From the NCBI GenBank assembly GCA_028386065.3, contig JAKUCV010007779.1, forward strand, positions 83,040 through 147,039: a stretch of 64,000 bases of DNA, given 5' to 3'. Position 1 is the first letter of the stretch; each line of letters begins with the position of its first letter. Below, one piece after another: positions 58,515-64,000 of the stretch. This stretch comes from Turnera subulata (Eukaryota; Streptophyta; Magnoliopsida; Malpighiales; Passifloraceae). The notes below the pieces were generated by a model. That model saw only the letters and a program-made list of their open reading frames with translations, ran no database searches and was not told where the DNA came from. Both the position numbers and the translations under genes were made by a program.

Positions 58515-59377
58515 ATGGCTTCTCCCAAATCCTTCATCTCAAACTCTTTACTTAACTGAGCCTTTAGCTTGTCAATTTCAACTTGGCTCTTTGCAGCTAT
58601 CAGCATGTCATCAACATATAAGAGTAGGTAGATGTAGGACCCATCTTGAAGTCTGCTCAAATACACACAATGGTCGTATTTACTCCTTGTGTACTTCTAA
58701 CCCAACATAAACTTGTCAAATCGTTTGTACCACTGTCTTGGTGATTGCTTCAAACCGTACAACGACTTGTCTAGTTTGTACACCCAATTTTCTTTACCAG
58801 CAACTTTGTATCCATCGGGCTGAGTCATATAGATTTCCTCCTTCAAGTCATCATGTAAGAATGCAGTCTTCACATCAAGTTGAGCTAGCTCCAAATTCAA
58901 CTGTGCTACCAAGGCCAACAAAATTCTAATGGAGGAATACTTCACAACTGGAGAAAATACTTCATTATAATCAATTCCCTCCTTCTGGGCGTAGCCTTTA
59001 GCCACCAATCTTGCCTTGTAGCGAACATTACTCTTGTTAGGAAATTCTTCTTTCTTAGAAAATACCCATTTGCATCCAATTGCCTTCTTTCCCTTCGGTA
59101 GTTGTGTCAACTTCCATGTCTTGTTCTTTTGAAGAGATTTCATCTCCTCCTCCATTGCCTCTTTCCAACTGCTACTTTCAGAACTCCGAATGGCTTCTGA
59201 AAAAATGGAAGGAACATCGTCAACAACTGGAAGTGCATAGGCCACCGTTTCAATGAGACGTTGTGGTTTTCTCCTTTCTCGTCTTGGTCTACTAGTGGCA
59301 ATTGACTCGAACTGCTGCGTAGGTTCTTGGGTCAGAACCTCTTCTTCATCTGACTCTTCCTCTATCAATGGAGAGTC
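58515..59377 (-). pseudogene. Element F reverse transcriptase
   Basis: Frame 58697-59377: SSWKEAMEEEMKSLQKNKTW, AIGCKWVFSKKEE, KARLVAKGYAQKEGIDYNEV, FSPVVKYSSIRILL, QLDVKTAFLHDDLKEEIYM, LDKSLYGLKQSPRQWYKRFD. After a stop near 58697 it goes on with LLLYVDDMLI (YVDD at 58607-58618). Upstream it is cut by the LTR of G; the first few residues of the apparent frame (up to DSPLIEEES) belong partly to G. Confidence 0.9.
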
Positions 59378-60894
59378 TGTTAGCATAATATGCCCAAAAG
59401 CCAATCATGGATGATTATTTGTAGTTATGTATACACATTAAGGTTATTCCAATAAGTATCGTTTATGAGATAAACGCTTGCACGTACTTATAACCCTAGA
59501 ATAATTCATATTCTTAAATGTCCCTAGTCGATTATTATTACGGATGGGTTGTAATAATAAATTAAGACTAGCGTATGTTGAGAATTTATATGTGATATGA
59601 ATTCTACATACGGGTACAAGTTAGAGAACTTGTAGACTGGACCGACCCACATAAGAACCCTACATGGAACGTTATATGTATGTCATTAGTGGTTCTTATA
59701 GATGTATTGTCCTCCGACTTGAGATCGTCAAGGTATCCTACATATGAATCATGTACTTTGATATTATTCCTAGTCATCCGTAACTGGGTGGACATAAGGG
59801 TAATCATTGGGTATATGACGAGTATGTAGTGGGTTTTGATTGATCAAGAGGGGATTCGTCCGACCCATATAACGGGTATATTATCAGATGGTTTCTTGAT
59901 ACAGTTGAACTGTTAAATGCATGGCCATGCTCGGATTAGGTGTTATGGTGATATCACGGGTATCCGTTTTATACAGTTAACTCGGGGATCAAGAAACATA
60001 GATTAAACATATACGAGATTGACATATTCCATGTCTCGTGTTTGATCTAGCTAATGGGACAAAAGGACGATGACATATTCCGAGGCATGGAGAATCAGTA
60101 CTGATCTTGTCGTTCGGGTAGCAATGATGTGTTGCTAGACGCCGCTCTTTGCTTATAATTGTAAAATGATAATTTTACAATTATTGTCGGACGTTACAAG
60201 TGCCTACAGGGTCACACACATAGAACCGTTGATTCGAGCAGGTGGTTGAACCGTGGTTGGACCGTGGTTGGACCAGGTCGTTTTGGGCTGGTTGGTTCAC
60301 TTATTGTCAGAATAATTGAGCCACACTAAGTGCCATGTGATGTGTATTACATTGTTGCTAAGTGGTGGACATTATCATAAGATTCCTAATCTAGTTGGCC
60401 AAAGGTGTTGGCCACCTTGTCTTCCACTTTAGTGAGTTGGAAAGGAAAGGCATAATCTGATTATGCAAGGGTCTTTCCATCAACGTTTGTGTGTCTGAAA
60501 ATTCAGAGCTTGAGAGGGTCTTGGAGTCCTTGAGAGTTTCAGAACATACACATCACTCTCTTCATTCTTTGTGAAAGAAAGAAGAACACAAACACCACAA
60601 ATACAAGCACCCGCTTCTTGTTGCTAGCACATCAGTTCGGGTGAGCTCGGGATTGGATTCGTGTGACGATTCCAAGCCGGTCATGGTTCCTGTGGATACC
60701 GTAGAGGGGCGAGGCTTTTGTCTGGCTCTAGCTGATTCTGTTCAACAGTTGGGTGAACGACCTCAACCGAACAAGGTATGTAAATTTTGTTATACGGTTT
60801 ATGCATGCTTCACTTGGTTCTTGGTTAAGTTTCCTTGCTTCCGCTGCTTGTTTTGCTTGGTATATGAATGTCATATAGCTTAGGAAAACTTACA
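59378..60894 (+). repeat. Element G 5' LTR
   Basis: 1517 bp, TGTTAG to TTACA. Related to the LTR of B over much of its length, and the source type of the LTR piece inside transporter gene 3. Confidence 0.9.
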
Positions 60895-62727
60895 GTGGTA
60901 GCGGAGCCTTCTTGTGAAGCTCTAAACCGTATAGGTGATGCATTTGTGATATGATCATCTTAGCATGTGTAGGAATCATCTTGTGTATGAGATATGCTAA
61001 GTGATTTTGAACATGATGTGTTTATGTGTTGTCAAATGATATGCTGGTTTGATTTGGTATATATATGATTTGCCATGCAAATATATGCATATGTTTGATA
61101 GGTTTTGCAAATATACATGATGAGTTATATGTGATAAAGCATGATCATGTCATATTGCATTCAATTGTGTATATATGTGATATATATGTTGTTGAGGTTG
61201 AATTGTCAAAAGTGTTTTGACAATCAGCACTTGATTGGTATGTGATATCAATCAAGATGTTTATGGCAGTAGGTCGAAGGGTTCGACTAAGAAAAACCGA
61301 GCGTCGGTTTGTGTTTTGAACGAATGTTGTTCAAGTACATACAGGCCAAAACATCGATGTTGATGTGACCAACATCAATGTTGGCATGAGTTTAGGCTTG
61401 GCCGAACCTTCATAACATCGATGTTTTGTGACAAACATCGATGTTCTGATGAAGTGAGCCTCAGGCGAATCTCCAAAACATCGATGTTGTGTGACCAACA
61501 TCGAAGTTCTCATGCAACTACTCAACAACATCTTTGTTTAAATGTTAAACATCGATGTTATTTGAGCTCGGCCAAGTTGATGTGAATTTCCAGAATTCAA
61601 ATAACATCGATGTTTAAGTTCCAACATCGATGTTATTGAGTTCAAGAAGTTTAAATATCGATGTTCAAGTCCAACATCGATGTTATAATGCTACTGCCAA
61701 ATCTTGAACTTTCAGAGCACTCAAAACATCGATGTTGAAGTGTCCAACATCGATGTTCTTGAGCCACTGCCAAATAGTTTGGAGTTCAAGCACTAAAACA
61801 TCGATGTTTAAATGTCAACATCGATGTTCTATGCATTTGGCAACCTCCAACATCGATGTTGAACTGTCAACATCGATGTTTTTTGGATTCGCAAACTTCC
61901 AACATCGATGTTGAATGGTACAACATCGATGTTGTGGAGACCAGTGACTTCAACAGCGAATTCGGGCAAGCTGGAGGCCGAATTGGTGTCTGGCCTAAAC
62001 AGCAACGTTGTAGCTCTACTTCTTAGCTTTCCAGGAACACCAAGTTTGCACAAATCCGAGCTCTACATCTCTGGATATGGCCGAAATTCTAAGTGCTGCC
62101 AAGTAGTTGAGAGAATCAGATTCTCAAAACATTGATGTTTAAGTTAGACATCGATATTCACATGTATTTGGTTTCCAAACTTACATGACATCAATGTATG
62201 ATTTATCAAGAACAAGCATTTGATGTGTTGGAATTATATGTTGATAAGAAAATATTAAGTTCTTAGTTGCCTTCCATGATAAGCACTCATCAAGCTTAAG
62301 ATCAACAATTGGTAGGTTTTTGCCAAAGCAAGGTGCCATTGTTTATCCCAAGAAGGTGCGAGTGGATAAGTGTAATATCTCGATTGCTTATTGTGGGTGT
62401 GGACTTAACTAGGTTATCTTAATAGGATTAAGGACCTAGAGGCAAGGGTTGAGCAATGTCTATAAGATAGACTTGGACAAGGTGTTGTTTACTCAACTAT
62501 CCAAGAGTTACATAGAGATGTAATTGACAAGAGTTGTCTACCTAAATAGCTATGATGTAGGTGATCAGCCCTCGCTGACTTATATTGTAGTGAAATATGG
62601 ATCTTGGCCTACTTATATAATTGTCTTGATTTATATAGTAGGAGCACATTTAATAGAATTCCTTATTAAATGATTTATATGCATGACTACTCTTTGTGTG
62701 AGTTGATCATTGTTGTAGAATTACCAT
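60895..62727 (+). other. Element G untranslated leader
   Basis: From the primer site to the gag start. It includes the palindrome array at 61350-61933. The parts before and after the array correspond to the leader of B (for example TTGCCAAAGCAA near 62320, AAGAGTTACATAGAGATG near 62502). Confidence 0.75.
61350..61933. repeat. Array of paired AACATCGATGTT palindromes, ten pairs
   Basis: Pair starts: 61350/61371, 61414/61434, 61477/61497, 61527/61548, 61603/61623, 61654/61673, 61725/61746, 61797/61817, 61849/61869 and 61901/61922. The distance within a pair is 19-21 bp; between pairs it is about 28-64 bp. Each pair can form a 12-bp stem with a 7-9 nt loop. A few copies have single changes. It lies in the transcribed leader, not in the LTR as in element D. 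Weak further copies occur near 62130-62190. Confidence 0.95.
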
Positions 62728-63480
62728 AGCACAAAACACTAGCATTTATTATTGGGATTGGTCCTTGAGTCGGACAAGCTGAATAGGAATAGTTTCCTAA
62801 AGTGGCATCACATTTTGAGGATAGTCTTCAAACAAGAAAAATTTGTATGTCCTTGAAGGGCCTGTTCTTAATGAATTGGCGCCTAATGCTTCTAGGGCAG
62901 AAGTAGATGCTTGCGAGAAGCATGTTGATGATGCATTGGATGTTGCATGCCTTATGCTAATTGCCATAGACTCTGAGCTTCTGAAGCAAGATGAGAACAT
63001 GTGGGCGTTCGATATGATCAACACCTGAAAATGCTCTGAGGAGAGCAAGTAAGGCATGGGAGGTACGAGACCTCTAAGGCATTGTTCCAATGCAAGATGG
63101 CTAAGTCATCACCCGTTAGACCTCATGTGCTCAAGATGTTTATATACATTGAGAGCACAGAGGGTCTTGGTTTCCTTCAAGAAGGAAAGGGTAAAGCAAA
63201 GTTTGAGAAGAAGAAGAAATGTACCAAAAGGTTTGGTGCATGTGCATCTTCTATTCTCATGTGCTGAAACCCAAGAGTGATGTTGCAAAGGCAGGAAATT
63301 GTTTCCGTTGCAACAAACCAGGCCATTAGAAGCGAAACTGCCCTGTTTACCTTGAAGAGGTAAAGAAGCAAAAGGGAAGTGAGTCTTCCGCTTCAGGTAT
63401 TTTGTTATAGAGGCTTATATCTCTACCTCTGCATCATGGTCAGATGTGGTTCTCACATTTGTAGAAATGTGTAGGAACTG
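62728..63480 (+). pseudogene. Element G gag remnant
   Basis: Same protein as gag of element B, but the start codon reads ATA instead of ATG and the frame breaks many times. Recognisable pieces: YVLEGPVLNELAPNASRAEV, DVACLMLIAIDSELLKQDE, FQCKMAKSSPVRPHVLKMF, then a deletion that joins directly to GKGKAKFEKKKK. The zinc knuckle near 63300-63345 reads CFRCNKPGH, TAG, KRNC, with Trp lost to a stop. Confidence 0.8.
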
Positions 63481-63495
63481 AGAAAGAGTGGGAGA

Positions 63496-64000
63496 TTGGC
63501 TAAGGATGAGATGGACCGACGCCTTGGAATTGGAGCAAGAGTTGCTACATTAGCCGTAGGGACTTTCTATCGATCCTTACCGAGTGGTTTGGTTTTAGAA
63601 CTATACAATTGCTATTATATACCTACCATAAGCAGGAATTTGATTTCTGTGTCTTGTATGGACAAGAAAAGTTTTATTGAGAATAAAGAACAATTGTTGT
63701 TCTATTTATTTCAATGAAATTGATTATGATGGTGCATTTTAAACGATGGTTTCTATGTTCTAAACCTAGTAACGCCTATCTATAACATTAATACGAAAAA
63801 GGTTAGATTACATGATTCTAGTGAAACCTATCTCTGGCATAGTCGTTTGGCCCATATAAACGAGACTCGTATTCCTAAACTCCATAAAGTTGGATTTTTA
63901 GACTCATTTGATTTTGAATCATATGAGACATATGAGTCATGTTTGTTAGGCAAAATGACTAAGGCTTCCTTTACGGGTAAAGGTGAAGAGCCTAGGACTT
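63496..64000 (+). pseudogene. Element G protease-integrase remnant, cut by window end
   Basis: GARVATLAVGTFYRSLPSGL, LYNCYYIPTISRNLISVSCM and, in another frame, YLWHSRLAHINETRIPKLHK and SCLLGKMTKASFTGKG. This is the segment after the protease, leading into integrase. It keeps a short stretch (FYRSLPSG) that element B has lost. Confidence 0.8.

Larger units (their letters stand above)
57127..59377 (-). mobile_element. Element F: Copia element, 3' part (interrupted by G)
   Basis: The 3' LTR is 57127-57538 (412 bp, minus: TGTTGAATAG to TATAACA), preceded by the purine tract AAGGTGGAGAT. Then, reading leftward in sense, reverse transcriptase and RNase H of the Tork type. At 59378 the element is cut by element G, in the linker between integrase and reverse transcriptase. 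Its integrase, gag and 5' LTR should lie beyond the window on the far side of G. Confidence 0.9.
59378..64000 (+). mobile_element. Element G: Copia element related to B, truncated by window end
   Basis: The 5' LTR is 59378-60894, followed by GTGGTAGCGGAGCC, the same primer-site-like sequence as in B. The LTR starts TGTTAGCATAATATGCCC and is recognisably related to that of B. A 1.8-kb leader with the palindrome array precedes a broken gag, zinc knuckle, and protease to integrase region in the same order as B. The 3' half is outside the window. The flank GAGTC (59373-59377) should be duplicated on the far side. Confidence 0.9.

Overview
This looks like nuclear DNA of a flowering plant, probably a eudicot; I cannot name the species. 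The evidence is genes with many short GT-AG introns, very AT-rich non-coding DNA, plant-type LTR retrotransposons with TG...CA ends, a LINE with an RNase H domain, and MITE-like fold-back elements.

Left part (1-23 kb): after two transposon relics (a hAT-type fragment at 562-891 and an RRM fragment of a LINE ORF1 at 1211-1717) comes a head-to-tail array of three ERD6-like monosaccharide transporter genes, all on the minus strand: 2196-7770, 9890-13150 and 14817-22112. All share one 18-exon layout, and I could place nearly every exon by reading frame and splice sites. Only the middle gene is intact (489 residues). The left gene has a degenerate exon 9. The right gene carries a tandem duplication of exons 8-11 around a 1.08-kb patch of transposon filler, an extra 200-bp repeat, and a 2-bp frameshift in exon 15.

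Middle part (23-54 kb): nested LTR retrotransposons, dated relative to each other by target-site duplications (TSDs). Element A (23081-28635, minus, Copia, TSD CTAAC). Element B (28864-54048, plus, Copia, TSD CTAGT) is split in its gag by element C (32431-47694, minus, Gypsy/Tat-like and non-coding, TSD AGCAG). C is split by element D (34536-41473, minus, SIRE-like non-autonomous Copia, TSD CGTTC/TGTTC) and holds a 463-bp MULE-type MITE. B also holds a 1.58-kb solo LTR, E (48931-50510). Insertion order: B before C before D, and B before E.

Right part (54-64 kb): about 2 kb without genes, with a (TA)n microsatellite and a perfect 26-bp inverted repeat; the 3' end of a LINE; a minus-strand Copia element F (from 57127); and inside F a plus-strand Copia element G (from 59378), a relative of B that runs off the window.

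The most unusual signal is a set of arrays built from the 12-bp palindrome AACATCGATGTT. Copies come in pairs, nearly always 20-21 bp apart, so that each pair can fold into a 12-bp stem with a 7-9 nt loop. There are 14 and 13 copies in the two LTRs of D (upstream of the TATA box), 8 more inside D, and 20 in the untranslated leader of G. Other elements here carry different paired palindromes in comparable places. I know no name or function for this arrangement.
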